A DNA stretch of 64,000 bases from Prescottella defluvii (GCA_029690005.1 CP121458.1:62001-126000); one strand, 5' to 3'; shown: positions 25,817 to 35,589, counted from the first letter of the stretch. A program made the numbers and translations. Notes: generated by a model not told the origin, from the sequence alone.

Positions 25817-27445
25817 TCAGTCCGCCTGGAACTCGACCTTGCCGTCCACGACGGTCTGCACCACCGAGACGTCGCGAATCTTCGTCACGTCGATCTCGTA
25901 GAGGTCGTCGGACAGCGCGACGAAGTCGGCGAGCATGCCGTGGGCCAGCACGCCCTTCCGGTCTTCCTGCCCCACCGCGTACGCCGAGCCGTAGGTGTAC
26001 GCGCGCACCGCCTCGTCCACCGTCAGTCGCTCGTCCGGTCCGAGCACGTGGCCCGACGCGGTGGTCCGGTTGACCATGTCGTGGATGGACACCAGCGGGT
26101 TTCCGTCGGAGACAGGGGAATCCGTCGATCCGGGGACGACGATTCCGGCGTCGAGGAGGGACTTCATCCGGTAGATCTGGTTCTCGAACTCCGGCTCCAC
26201 GGCCGCGCGCATTCCGTCACCGAAATCGGAGATGAACGTTCCCTGCGGAACCGGTGTCAATCCCAGCGCCGCGGCCCGCGCGACCTGGCTGTCGCTCGTC
26301 AGCCCGAAGTGTTCGATGCGATGGCGGACGTCCGGACGCGGGGTGTCCTTCTGCGCCTGTGCGAACGCGTCCATGACGTGGTCGATGGCGGCGTCGCCGA
26401 TCGCGTGGGCCGCGACCGACCATCCGGCCCGGTGCGCCTCGACGACCATCGCCGCGATCTCCTCCGGATCGAACTGCAGGACACCGTGATTGTGCGGTTC
26501 CCCGTGATAGCAGTGGTGCATCGCGGCGGAGCGGCCGATGAAGGATCCGTCGGAGACGATCTTGACGGGGCCGATCCGAAAACGGTCGTCGCCCAGGCCG
26601 GTTCGAATACCGAGGTCGAGTCCGCGCCAGCCGTCCCATCCCTCGATCGCGTGGAGCGTCGTGCAGTACGGCATCGCGGTCATGCGCGTGCGCAGGACAC
26701 CCGACTCCACGGCGTCCTGGAAGATGCCGAGGTCTACCGGCGTGGAGCCGATCATGCGGTAGTCCCCGAGACCCGGCTCCGTGACGGAGGTGAGGCCGTA
26801 CCGGATCGCCTGATCGCTGGCGAGATCGATGTGGTGCAGGAGATCCTCGGCCGAGATGGGCTTGACCAGCGGATAGACCAGCTCCATCGCGCGTTCCTGC
26901 AGCAGGCCGGTCGCGCGGCCGGACTCGTCGCGCGCCACCGAACCGCCCGGCACGTCGGGGACGCCGACGCCGCCGGGGAAACCGGCCAGCGCGAAGGCCG
27001 CGTTGTTGACCACGACCATGTGCCCGGAGACGTGTTCGAGCAGGACCGGCCGGCCGCCGGCCGCCTTGTCGAGCGCGTCGGCGCTCGGGTGCGCGCCGGT
27101 CACGTTCTGGTCGTAGCCCGATCCACGCACCCAGGCGTTGGGGGGCAACGTCTGTGCGCGCTCTGCGACCTCGCGGTAGAGATCGTCGAGGGTCGAGACG
27201 TTCGACGGGCGAAGGTTGAGCTGCGCGAGCCTCGCACCCGTCATCGAGAGGTGGTAGTGAGCGTCGTGGAATCCGGGCAGGACCGGCGCCCCACCCAGGT
27301 CGTGGACCTCGGCCGCCGTCACACCGTCGAGTTCCTCGTCGAATCCGACGATCCGGCCGCCGAGGACGCCGACACGGGTCGCCGTCGGACGGCCGGGAGA
27401 CAGCGTTCGAAATCGACCGTTCTCGAAAATGGCATCAAGACGCAC
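25817..27445 (-). CDS. YtcJ-like amidohydrolase (N-substituted formamide deformylase family)
   Basis: A 542-residue metal-dependent amidohydrolase. Metal-binding segments are PGFHDAHYHLSMTG (N-terminal, HxH type), SVAAHAIGDAAIDHVMDAF and RIEHFGL, and DSPVSDGNPLVSIHDMVNRTT with a late Asp, as in YtcJ/NfdA. Family members hydrolyse amides or N-substituted formamides; the substrate here is unknown. Start GTG at 27445. The next gene upstream is an MHS transporter 35 bases away on the same strand, so uptake plus hydrolysis of one compound is likely. Confidence 0.85.
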   Translation of the reverse strand: MRLDAIFENGRFRTLSPGRPTATRVGVLGGRIVGFDEELDGVTAAEVHDLGGAPVLPGFHDAHYHLSMTGARLAQLNLRPSNVSTLDDLYREVAERAQTLPPNAWVRGSGYDQNVTGAHPSADALDKAAGGRPVLLEHVSGHMVVVNNAAFALAGFPGGVGVPDVPGGSVARDESGRATGLLQERAMELVYPLVKPISAEDLLHHIDLASDQAIRYGLTSVTEPGLGDYRMIGSTPVDLGIFQDAVESGVLRTRMTAMPYCTTLHAIEGWDGWRGLDLGIRTGLGDDRFRIGPVKIVSDGSFIGRSAAMHHCYHGEPHNHGVLQFDPEEIAAMVVEAHRAGWSVAAHAIGDAAIDHVMDAFAQAQKDTPRPDVRHRIEHFGLTSDSQVARAAALGLTPVPQGTFISDFGDGMRAAVEPEFENQIYRMKSLLDAGIVVPGSTDSPVSDGNPLVSIHDMVNRTTASGHVLGPDERLTVDEAVRAYTYGSAYAVGQEDRKGVLAHGMLADFVALSDDLYEIDVTKIRDVSVVQTVVDGKVEFQAD

Positions 27446-27480
27446 TGGTGAAGTTCCTTCCGTACTTTAAGTTCACAAGG

Positions 27481-28815
27481 TCAAGCGACTGCTGAAACAG
27501 CTTCCGCCGAATCAGGATTGGACGATGTACGCTTCTCGATGGCACGCGACAGACCGATCACACCGATCAGCGTCGCCACCAGCATCACGGAGAAGAAGAT
27601 CGCGACACCCCACGGGCTTCCGTCGGAGTTGTTCAGAATCCACTGAGCAACCAACGGGGTGGAACCACCGATCAGCGACGAGCACAGCTGGTAGGCGAGC
27701 GAGACACCGCTGTAGCGAATGTTGGCCGGGAACGCGGATGCGAGCGAATTCGCCAGCAGCGCATAGTAGGCCGTGCCACCGAGGGTGACGACGTAGAGCG
27801 TGATCGCAATGGTCGAGGGGTTCGCGGAACCGATGGCGAAGAAGAACGGCACCACCATTATCAGCGTCAGGATCAGGCCACCGACCATTACCTTGAGCGC
27901 ACCGACCCGTTCCGCGATCAGGGCGGCAATCGGCTGCCAGAAGAACTGCAGCACAGCCATTCCCAGGAGGATGTTGAGCATCGTCTGCCGCTCGATCCCG
28001 AGACTTCCGGTGGTCCACGACAGCAGGAAGGTGTTCGTGAAGTATGCGAGCGAGATGCCCATGATGGACGCGATGATTCCGAGGAACAGGATGCCCGGCA
28101 CCGACCGGAAGACCGCGATCGTCGGCTGCTGGACCACTGCGTCGGACTTCCTCGTCGCCTCGAAGTCCGCGGACTCCTCGACTCCGGCGCGGATGACGAG
28201 ACCGACGATCACGAGCACCGACGACATCAGGAACGGAATCCGCCATCCCCACGAGAGGAAGGCGTCGTTGGGCAGTTGGCTGACGAGCATGAACATCAAC
28301 GTCGCCAGAATCGAGCCGGCCGGCGAACCCTGCTGCACCCACGCACCGGCCCAGCCGCGCTTGCCTTCCGCGGAGTTCTCCGTCGCCAGCAGGACCGCCC
28401 CGCCCCACTCACCGCCGACGGCGAGTCCCTGGAGGGCGCGCAGAACGACCAGGAGAATCGGTGCCGCGACGCCGATCTGGGCGTAGCTGGGCAGCAGTCC
28501 GATGCAGGTCGTGGCAACGCCCATCAGAAGCAGGGTCGTGACGAGCACGTTCTTGCGCCCGAAGCGGTCGCCGAAGTGACCGAAGACGGCGCCACCGATC
28601 GGACGCGCGAGGAAACCGACCCAGAAGGTCGCGAAGGACGCCATGAGCGCGGCCCCGGGAGCCACCCCCGGGTAGAACACCTTGCCGAAGACGAGCGCCG
28701 CCGCGGTGCCGAAGATGTAGAAGTCGTACCACTCGGTGGCGGTACCGACGAACGCGCCGACGGTCGCGCGGCGCTGACGGGACAGCGCCGCGCCAGATTG
28801 AGCTGTTGTGTTCAT
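27481..28815 (-). CDS. MFS transporter, metabolite:H+ symporter (MHS) family
   Basis: A 444-residue intact symporter: ATEWYDFYIFGTAAALVFGKVFYPG, VFGHFGDRFGRKNVLVTTLLLMG and GGEWGGAVLLATENSAEGKRGWAGAWVQQGSPAG are MHS signatures. Twelve membrane helices. It shares a transcription unit with the amidohydrolase and faces a divergent LysR gene across 113 bases. Confidence 0.92.
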   Translation of the reverse strand: MNTTAQSGAALSRQRRATVGAFVGTATEWYDFYIFGTAAALVFGKVFYPGVAPGAALMASFATFWVGFLARPIGGAVFGHFGDRFGRKNVLVTTLLLMGVATTCIGLLPSYAQIGVAAPILLVVLRALQGLAVGGEWGGAVLLATENSAEGKRGWAGAWVQQGSPAGSILATLMFMLVSQLPNDAFLSWGWRIPFLMSSVLVIVGLVIRAGVEESADFEATRKSDAVVQQPTIAVFRSVPGILFLGIIASIMGISLAYFTNTFLLSWTTGSLGIERQTMLNILLGMAVLQFFWQPIAALIAERVGALKVMVGGLILTLIMVVPFFFAIGSANPSTIAITLYVVTLGGTAYYALLANSLASAFPANIRYSGVSLAYQLCSSLIGGSTPLVAQWILNNSDGSPWGVAIFFSVMLVATLIGVIGLSRAIEKRTSSNPDSAEAVSAVA

Positions 28816-28928
28816 CGCTGCCCCTTCGAGAATTCACGGGGCCGAAGGCTCGACCCCGCAATGCAGTGGGGTCAACTATCGGAGGTGCATTTATGCTTGT
28901 CCAATGACAATTCTGCGCGGGGGTATAC

Positions 28929-29824
28929 GTGAAGCGCATGATGCTTGCTGACGAGCTGGTCCAGTTCCTGGAGGTCGCGGCCGCCGGCTCGGTGAGCGCG
29001 GCGGCCACCCGCCAGCACCTGTCACAGCCGACCGTCTCCCGGCGGATCGCGAAATTGGAGTCCGACCTGGGGGTGAAGCTCTTTCGCCGAACCGTCTCCG
29101 GCATGGGGCTGACGCCGGCGGGCGAGGTCCTGCAGACGATGGCGCGCGACATCGTGACCCGCACCGAGCGGGCGGGCGAAGTCATGGCCGCCCTCGACGG
29201 CGGAAACAAGATGTTTACATTGGTGTGCCCGGAGACGACCGCCAATCACTTCGTCGCGACGTTCATCGCCAGCGGCTCCCCCATCCGGGAGATCGTGACC
29301 GCGCGCCCGAGCGACGTCTACCCCACCCTGCTCCAAGGACTGGACCTCGCGGTGAACACCGCCGCGCCGCCGGCGGAACTCGCGTCCGTCGAACTCGTGA
29401 GCTGCCCGATCATGGTGCAGTTCCGGGAGACCGGGCAGCGACGATCCGGGCACGACCCCATCGAACTGGCCGACCTACTCGCGATGGGAGACCCAATCCT
29501 CGCCCCCGGCTACGGCAGCGCCATCGAACGAGAATTCCGTTCCGCTGCAGACGAACTCGGCGCCCACCTCACCGAGTTCTCCACGACGAGCAACGCCACG
29601 ATCGCCCAGGCCCACGCCGCCGCGGGCAACGGCGTCGCGGTCGTCATCGAGGATCCGCGCTTCGGGCTCGACTGGGCGACACTGACGAACAACGGCGTCC
29701 CGATGTCCGTCCAGCTCTACGCCGCATGGGCCCCGGACCACTACGCCAGAGAGAGATCCGGGCGGTGGCGCACGATCTGGGGCGGTGGATGACCGACATG
29801 GTCGCCAGCCGCGCGTTCGAGTGA
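28929..29824 (+). CDS. LysR-family transcription regulator (frameshift near the C terminus)
   Basis: LysR helix-turn-helix (ADELVQFLEVAAAGSVSAAATRQHLSQPTVSRRIAKLESDLGVKLFRR) and a substrate-binding domain. The uncorrected frame stops at 29792, but one base appears lost in the agagagag stretch near 29755; restoring it gives IRAVAHDLGRWMTDMVASRAFE and a stop at 29824, a normal LysR end. Start GTG 28929 or ATG 28938. Likely regulates the divergent transporter/amidohydrolase unit. Confidence 0.85.
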
Positions 29825-29846
29825 GGCCGAAACCGCCCGGTGAGAT

Positions 29847-30322
29847 CTACAGACGGTCCTTGACGGCCTTGGAGATTCGCGATCCGTCGGCCTTGCCCCC
29901 GCCAGGGCGGTGGCGGCCTTCATGACCTGACCCATCTGCCGCGGGCCGGGGCGCTCACCGAGCTCCTCGGCGACCTGCGCGATGGCGGTGTCGGCGACGT
30001 CGGCCAGTTCCGCGTCGGTCAGCGGGGTGGGCAGGTAGGAGTCGATGATCTGCGCCTCGGCCCGCTCGTTGGCAGCCAGTTCGCCTCGGCCGGCCTCGGT
30101 GTAGATCTCGGCGGCCTCGCCACGCTTCTTCGACTCCTTGGTGAGAATCTTGAGAACCTCGTCGTCGCTGAGTTCGCGGGCCTCCTTGCCGGAGGTCTCC
30201 TCCTTCTGCACCGCGGCGAGGATCATGCGCAGTGTCGACAGGCGCAGCTGATCCTTCTCCTTCATCGCGGCGGTGAGGTCGGCGCGGAGCGTGGACTTGA
30301 GCGTGGGAGCGGTGTCGGCCAT
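29847..30322 (-). CDS. GatB/YqeY-domain protein (frameshift near the C terminus)
   Basis: A YqeY homolog (LKSTLRADLTAAMKEKDQLRLSTLRMILAAVQKEETSGK ... ELGERPGPRQMGQVMKAATALAG). The protein should end GKADGSRISKAVKDRL with TAG at 29847; one G is missing in the run near 29898. Corrected length about 158 residues. YqeY resembles the tRNA-binding tail of GatB; its role is uncertain. It follows ponA2 directly in other Mycobacteriales, so the genes at 23.6-29.8 kb are an insertion. Confidence 0.85.
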
Positions 30323-30386
30323 GCGCCGAACGGTACGCGCCCGGTGCGGTGTCCTGCATCTTCATTGCCGACACCCGTATTCTGAA

Positions 30387-31367
30387 ATGGTGCCTGATCT
30401 GTCGCCCAGTACCTCGAACCGCAGCGCCCTGAACCGGGCCGCGCTCGCCACCGCGGGCGCCGCCGCACTCGGCATCGGTTACGCCTCACTGATCGAACGC
30501 AACGCGTTCGCATTGCGGGAGGCGACCATGCCGGTCCTTGCGCCGGGCTCGGCGACCCTGCGGGTGCTGCACATCAGCGATCTGCACATGATGCCGAACC
30601 AGAAGCTCAAGCAGAACTGGCTGCGCGAGCTCGATCGGCTCGAACCGGACCTCGTCGTGAACACCGGCGACAACCTGTCGCACCCCAAGTCCGTGCCGGC
30701 GGTCGTGCAGTCGATGGGCGGCCTGCTGGCGCGCCCCGGCCTGTTCGTGTTCGGCAGCAACGACTACTTCGCCCCCAAGCCGAAGAATCCGTTCAAGTAC
30801 TTCAAGAAGGAGCACCGCCGGGTGCTCGGCGCGCCGCTGCCGTGGGCGGATCTGCGGGCCGCGTTCACCGAGCGTGGCTGGCTCGACGTCACCCACGTGC
30901 ACCGCGATCTCGAGGTGGCCGGTGTCCGCATCGCGTCGGCCGGCGTCGACGATCCGCACCTCAAGCGGGACCGTTACGACACCATCGCGGGCCCGCCGAA
31001 CCCGCTCGCGCAGCTCAAGCTGGGCATCACGCACTCCCCCGAGCCGCGCGTGCTCGATCGGTTCGCCGACGACGGCTACGACCTGGTCCTGGCCGGACAC
31101 ACCCACGGAGGCCAGCTGTGCTTGCCGTTCTACGGCGCGCTGGTGACGAACTGTCAGCTGGACCGCTCCCGCGTCAAGGGTCCGTCGAACTGGGGCGCGC
31201 ACATGCGGCTGCACGTGTCGGCGGGCGTCGGCACGTCGCCGTACGCGCCGGCCCGGTTCTGCTGCCGCCCCGAGGCGACGCTGCTCACGCTGGTCCCCGC
31301 ACCCCGCGAGGACACCACCGCCGCGCGCGGCTCGGCGGCCGTAGAGGGCGCCGTTTTGGGCCGCTGA
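30387..31367 (+). CDS. Metallophosphoesterase (Rv3683-like)
   Basis: A 326-residue calcineurin-like phosphoesterase with an N-terminal membrane anchor (ALNRAALATAGAAALGIGYASLI). Metal motifs: DLH (HISDLHMM), GDN (NTGDNLSH), GSND, THS and GHTHGGQ. Homolog of Rv3683, part of the ponA2 neighbourhood. The YkuE-type relatives act on phospholipids or cell envelope phosphates; the substrate is unknown. ATG 30387 is the chosen start, divergent from yqeY. Confidence 0.88.
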   Translation: MVPDLSPSTSNRSALNRAALATAGAAALGIGYASLIERNAFALREATMPVLAPGSATLRVLHISDLHMMPNQKLKQNWLRELDRLEPDLVVNTGDNLSHPKSVPAVVQSMGGLLARPGLFVFGSNDYFAPKPKNPFKYFKKEHRRVLGAPLPWADLRAAFTERGWLDVTHVHRDLEVAGVRIASAGVDDPHLKRDRYDTIAGPPNPLAQLKLGITHSPEPRVLDRFADDGYDLVLAGHTHGGQLCLPFYGALVTNCQLDRSRVKGPSNWGAHMRLHVSAGVGTSPYAPARFCCRPEATLLTLVPAPREDTTAARGSAAVEGAVLGR

Positions 31368-31422
31368 CCAGCCGATTTAATCTCCGGTGAATCTGTGTTG
31401 TAAGCTATCCGAGGTTCAACAC

Positions 31423-31499
<77 letters not shown>

Positions 31500-31507
31500 G
31501 TGAAGAC

Positions 31508-31545
31508 AGAAAGACCCGTCCGACTCGTTCGGACGGGGTCTTTCT
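31508..31545 (+). terminator. Terminator after tRNA-Pro
   Basis: An imperfect 16-17-bp stem (one unpaired C) with a four-base loop and a following T-rich stretch, nine bases after the tRNA. Confidence 0.85.
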
Positions 31546-31698
31546 CTATTTGTACGCAGCTACGCCCACACTGTGCGGCTGCGGTTCTCGAAGCGTCTGG
31601 CGGACGCCTCTCTTGCCGAATCGGCCGACTCCCGCACCGGGACCTGCAGCGGACGTCAGCACCTGACGCTCACTCCCGGCGGAAGGCCCTCGATCAAC

Positions 31699-31717
31699 AC
31701 AGGCTAGCCTGACCTAA
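31699..31717. promoter_or_regulatory. IdeR/DtxR-like iron box at the start of the siderophore-binding gene
   Basis: On the minus strand TTAGGTCAGGCTAGCCTGT matches the 19-base IdeR consensus TTAGGTTAGGCTAACCTAA at 15 positions. It ends on the A of the ATG at 31717, so IdeR would block transcription, or the real start is a little downstream. A 6-bp inverted repeat (31654-31668) lies upstream; otherwise 31546-31698 holds nothing evident. Confidence 0.7.
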
Positions 31718-32756
31718 TGTTCGTTCGATCCTCGTTCCGCAAGCGGGCCTCGGTTCGCGTTGCGATGCTCGCACTCGCGACCGTGTTCGCCGCCACCGCG
31801 TGCGGCTCCTCCGACAATGCCGCCGACGCCCCGGCCGGGAACACCGACGTCGCGACCGGCGGCCGCCTGTTCGCAACGGCCGACACCGCGACCGCGGCGC
31901 TCGGCAGCGACGCGCAGCCCGGCCAGTACCCGCGCACCGTCAAGCACGCGCTGGGCGAGACCGTCATCGAGAAGAAGCCGGAGCGCGTGGTCGTGCTCGA
32001 CGGCGGCGAACTCGACGACGTCCTGTCGCTCGGCATCACCCCGGTCGGCATCGCAAGCCCGGAGGGTGCGTCGGGTCAGCCGTCGTACCTGGCGGACAAG
32101 CTCGCGGGCGTCCCGGACGTGGGCACCACCAACAACCTCAACCTCGAGGCGATCACCGCACTGCAGCCCGACCTGATCCTGGGCAGCAAGCTGCGCGCCG
32201 ACAAGCTCTACCCACAGCTGTCGCAGATCGCGCCGACGGTGTTCAGCATCCGCCGGGCTTCCCGTGGAAGGAGAACTTCCTGCTCGTCGCCGACACGGTC
32301 GGCGAGGAGACCAAGGCCGAGGCGGTGCTCAACGACTACCAGTCCCGCGCGAACGAGGTCCGCGGCAGCATCCAGGGTGATCCGTCGATCTCGTTGGTGC
32401 GCTTCATGACCGGCAAGACCCGCCTGTACGGCAACCTGTCGTTCATCGGCGTCATCCTGCAGGACGTGGGCCTGCGCCGCCCGGACATCCAGAACATCGA
32501 GGAACTCGCCGTCGAGGTGAGCCCCGAGACCATCACGCAGGCCGACGGTGACTGGATCTTCTACTCCACCTACGGCAAGCCCGACACCACCGCTCAGACC
32601 GAGGTGCTGGGCGGGCCGCTGTGGGCCGGCATGAGCGCCGTCAAGAACGGCAAGGCCATCCAGGTGTCGGACGAGACCTGGTTCCTGGCCCTGGGTCCGA
32701 CGGGCGCGATGATCGTGCTCGACGACCTGCAGAACCTGTTGGGCGGCAAGCAGTAA
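31717..32756 (+). CDS. Iron-siderophore ABC transporter substrate-binding lipoprotein (frameshifted)
   Basis: FecB/FepB-type binding protein. A lipobox (VFAATACGSS, lipidated Cys near residue 29) follows the signal peptide; the domain begins VKHALGETVIEKKPERVVVLDGGELDDVLSLGITPVG and, after a one-base loss near 32260, continues ENFLLVADTVGEETKAEAVLNDYQSRANEV to the end. Corrected length about 346 residues. It captures ferric siderophore at the cell surface. No permease or ATPase gene lies beside it. Control by IdeR is suggested by the box at its start. Confidence 0.88.
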
Positions 32757-32770
32757 CCGCACCCGGACAG

Positions 32771-32810
32771 CGATGATGCCCGGCACCGAATTCGGTGCCG
32801 GGCATCATCG
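32771..32810. terminator. 40-base perfect palindrome, bidirectional terminator
   Basis: Positions 32771-32790 are the exact complement of 32791-32810, with GAATTC at the centre. It lies between the convergent siderophore-binding and cholesterol oxidase genes; a hairpin of about 18 bp is expected. Terminator function is likely. Confidence 0.8.
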
Positions 32811-32841
32811 TTCTTCACGGGCCTGTGCCGCAGGAGGGGGA

Positions 32842-34650
32842 CTACGGCAGCAATCGGTCGTGGAAGCTGTTGGCGAAGATGCGATGCGGGTCGTGCGCGT
32901 TGAGGGACGCCCGCGCCGCCGCCCAGTTGCCGGACGCCGGGATCCCGGTGGTGAAGGCGGCTGGGATGATCTGGTTCAGCCACTCGTCGTCACGATAGCC
33001 GCCCTGGCTGGTGAAGGCCCAGCCTTTCGCCCACTCGGACCGGAACGTCGCGTAGTCGCCCGAGAAGTTCTGGACCATGAAGCGTTCGAGTTCCCGGAGG
33101 TACTCGGCCGCACCGGCGGTTCCGGGCAGCGTGGTGACGTTCATCCAGATGCAGGTGTCCCACTCCGGGTGATCCGGGCGCGGACGCACCGCGGACAGGT
33201 TCGGCGGGCCGGCCGATTCGACGAGCACCTCGGATTGGTCGTCGACGCTGCACATACGGACCTCGAATGCACAGTTGACGGGGTACTTACCCTGTGCCGC
33301 AAGCTCGGTCATCCGATTGTTGTGCCACGTCGTGACCTCGTTGATGGCCCGCTGGATGTTCGACCGCTCGGTGAGCACGACGCCGCCACCGGCGACCACC
33401 CGGAGCGTGGTGTGCCGCAGGTAGAACAGCACGTCCTTGGACCAGCCCCACAGGTCACCGGTGTTGGTGAGCGGGATACCCGCCTGAACCGCGGCGAGCT
33501 GCGCCGCGCCGAACTCGGGGGTCGCCGCCTGCAGACCTTCCATCACCTTGCCGAGCGGTGTGGTGACGAACTCCGGAATGGTGTCGGTGAAGAAGTAGTT
33601 GTAGGGGCCGAACACTTCCCGCGAGTGCGCCGGCTTGACCGGCGTCGGGGTCCAGACCTTCAGCCACGGCTTGTCGGTGAACGGGAACCAGATGGCCTCG
33701 ACGCGCCCGGACTTCGCGACGTAGCTCTCGTACGTGCGGCCCGGCGATCCTGCGGGCGCGAACATCTCCTGCCACGGAATATCGAGGAACGTCTCGCAGC
33801 GGACGCGCGCGTTCGCACCGGCCTGCAGGGTCACCGACGTGACGAAGGTGCGGCCCAGATGCGTCAGGAGCGCGGTGATCTCGGGTTGCTTGCGGGTGAA
33901 CTCGCGCAGCACGTAACGGCCCGCGGCGCCGTCCCACACGACGACGGTCATCGCCAGGATCAGGTTCGACAGCGAACCGAACGACTGACCGGGGGTCGCC
34001 TTCTCCCCCGGTGCCGGGTAGGTGGCGCCGTGGGCACCGATGGCGAGGGCACCGGCGATCGACAGTTCGCCGATGGCGGGCGCGTTCGCCCAGCCGAGAC
34101 CCTGCTTCTCGAGGGCGGTGAGAACCTCTTCGATCGTGGCGCCCGCCCCGGCCGTCACGCTCGCCGGGGTGCCGCTCGCATCGACGGTGACCGAGTTCAG
34201 GTTGGTCATGGTGTCGACGAGCAGGACCTTCTCGACACTCTGACCGGGCACCACCGTGAACGGACTCCAGCCGTGCATCGTGCCCTTGGCGCGAACCCGG
34301 TAGCCGTTGTCCTTGGCCCAGTTCGCGATCCGGACGACGTCGTCCGGGGTACGCGCGGTCGCGGTCCACACGGCATCGAACGCGATGTCCTTGGCCCAAT
34401 TCACGTACGCCTGCTGCGCGAGGGGGATGTCGTCGGGGAACGCCGGCGGGACCGGGAGGTTGGACACCGGGCCGCCCGAACCGGTGGAACCACTGGAGCC
34501 GGCGGCCGGGAGTGCGAACGCCGGGGTCCAGCCCATCCCGGTCAGGGCAGCCGCACCTGCGGCGGCGCCGGCGGCGCAGCCCAGGAATCCCCTGCGGGAC
34601 ATCCCGTTACGCGCTTCACTCGTCGACAAAATGTTCTCGTCGGCATCCAC
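32842..34650 (-). CDS. Tat-exported type II cholesterol oxidase-like flavoprotein (VAO family)
   Basis: A 602-residue FAD oxidase closely resembling the covalent-FAD cholesterol oxidase BCO2 of Brevibacterium sterolicum. Matching segments include FPDDIPLAQQAYVNWAKDI, RAKGTMHGWSPFTVV (the His that binds FAD covalently), GLGWANAPAIGELSIAGALAIGAHGA, GPYNYFFTD, NTGDLWGWSKDVLFYLRHTTLR and the end NAHDPHRIFANSFHDRLLP. The twin-arginine signal MSRRGFLGCAAGAAAGAAAL (from about residue 17) sends it folded to the outside. A Gly/Ser linker follows. It oxidises 3beta-hydroxysterols to 4-en-3-ones with hydrogen peroxide. A KstR-like box lies upstream. Confidence 0.9.
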   Translation of the reverse strand: MDADENILSTSEARNGMSRRGFLGCAAGAAAGAAALTGMGWTPAFALPAAGSSGSTGSGGPVSNLPVPPAFPDDIPLAQQAYVNWAKDIAFDAVWTATARTPDDVVRIANWAKDNGYRVRAKGTMHGWSPFTVVPGQSVEKVLLVDTMTNLNSVTVDASGTPASVTAGAGATIEEVLTALEKQGLGWANAPAIGELSIAGALAIGAHGATYPAPGEKATPGQSFGSLSNLILAMTVVVWDGAAGRYVLREFTRKQPEITALLTHLGRTFVTSVTLQAGANARVRCETFLDIPWQEMFAPAGSPGRTYESYVAKSGRVEAIWFPFTDKPWLKVWTPTPVKPAHSREVFGPYNYFFTDTIPEFVTTPLGKVMEGLQAATPEFGAAQLAAVQAGIPLTNTGDLWGWSKDVLFYLRHTTLRVVAGGGVVLTERSNIQRAINEVTTWHNNRMTELAAQGKYPVNCAFEVRMCSVDDQSEVLVESAGPPNLSAVRPRPDHPEWDTCIWMNVTTLPGTAGAAEYLRELERFMVQNFSGDYATFRSEWAKGWAFTSQGGYRDDEWLNQIIPAAFTTGIPASGNWAAARASLNAHDPHRIFANSFHDRLLP

Positions 34651-34719
34651 CGATTCGACTCCGATCCTCTCGTCGGGAAACGGCGCACCAACCCTCGCCG
34701 CGTGATCTCCGAGTCAAAC

Positions 34720-34733
34720 TAGAACAAGTTCGG
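34720..34733. promoter_or_regulatory. KstR-like operator upstream of the cholesterol oxidase
   Basis: TAGAACAAGTTCGG fits the KstR motif TnnAACnnGTTnnA except for the last base, and contains the palindrome GAAC-AA-GTTC. It lies 70-83 bases before the oxidase ATG. KstR is the TetR-type repressor of cholesterol catabolism in mycobacteria and rhodococci. The rest of the 34651-34780 gap shows nothing else. Confidence 0.6.
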
Positions 34734-34780
34734 TTCCGATGCCAGTGGTTCCGTAATTCTCGTCGGGACGACTTTCCGAA

Positions 34781-35589
34781 CTACCGCTCAACCGGGTTCG
34801 AGTTGCGCAGCGCGTCGGTGATCGCCTCGGGCGCACCGTCCACCGCCCACACCGCGAGCCCAATGGCTGCGATCGTCAGCAGCGGCCCCAGCACGGCCCG
34901 TTCGAATCCGCCACCGGCGCGGATCGCGAGGAACGAGGGCAATCGAAGCTCCCACCATCGGCGCCCGCCGAGGGGACGAACGGCGCCAGGAACGGCACGC
35001 CCTCCTTGGTGATCATGTCGCCGACGCAGTGCGTGGCACACCCCAACGCGACCGCGACGCCGAGCCCTGTCGAGCCCACCTGGTCGGGAACCACTGCCAC
35101 GTGAGGATCGACAGGAAAGCCGAGACGCCCGTGACGACGAGCCACCCCTTGTCCCGCGCCCAGTCCCCGGCCAGGCCGCGCAGCGCCAGGCCGAGTGTGA
35201 AGAAGAGCGTGACGATGATGGCGGCGCGGCCGAACTGACCGACCAGCGCCGAGATCCCGGCGCCGAGTCCGACCGCGAACAACGCAGTGTGCGTGAGGGT
35301 GCGGTGCCCCCGCGCCGATTGGGTCCTTGCGGCCCTTCGTCACCCGGTACACGCCGAGCGACACCGAGTCGACGCCCGCCGCCAACGTCCGGGAGATCGG
35401 CCCGAACGAGCGCGCGACCGTGGACTGGGTGGTGTCGAGGTCGGGCAGGAGCGCGGCGCCCGCACAGACACCCGCGAACGCGAACGTCTCGGCGGTGGAG
35501 GTGGGCCCGCCCCAGTCCGTCGGGAGCAGGTCTGCGACGGCGAGGCCGACGACAGCACCGGACATTGCATGGGTAGCACCCATCACCAT
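34781..35589 (-). CDS. DUF457/YdjM-type membrane-bound metal-dependent hydrolase (several frameshifts)
   Basis: Pieces in different frames join to one protein: MGATHAMSGAVVGLAVADLLPTDWGG...TFAFAGVCAGAALLPDLDTTQSTVARSFGPISRTLAAGVD, LFAVGLGAGISALVGQFGRAAIIVTLFFTLGLALRG, VAVALGCATHCVGDMITKEGVPFLAPF, and WELRLPSFLAIRAGGGFERAVLGPLLTIAAIGLAVWAV. The His and Asp residues of THAMSG, PDLDTTQST and CVGDMITKEGV match the YdjM family. Shifts lie near 35310, 35075 and 34950. Four or more membrane helices; function unknown. Confidence 0.7.

Noticed and set aside
32771-32810. 40-base palindrome considered as an origin or recombination site
   Set aside because: It lies exactly between two convergent stop codons, which a terminator explains.
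32773-34722. Open frame of 649 codons on the plus strand
   Set aside because: Antisense to the cholesterol oxidase, which matches BCO2 along its length.
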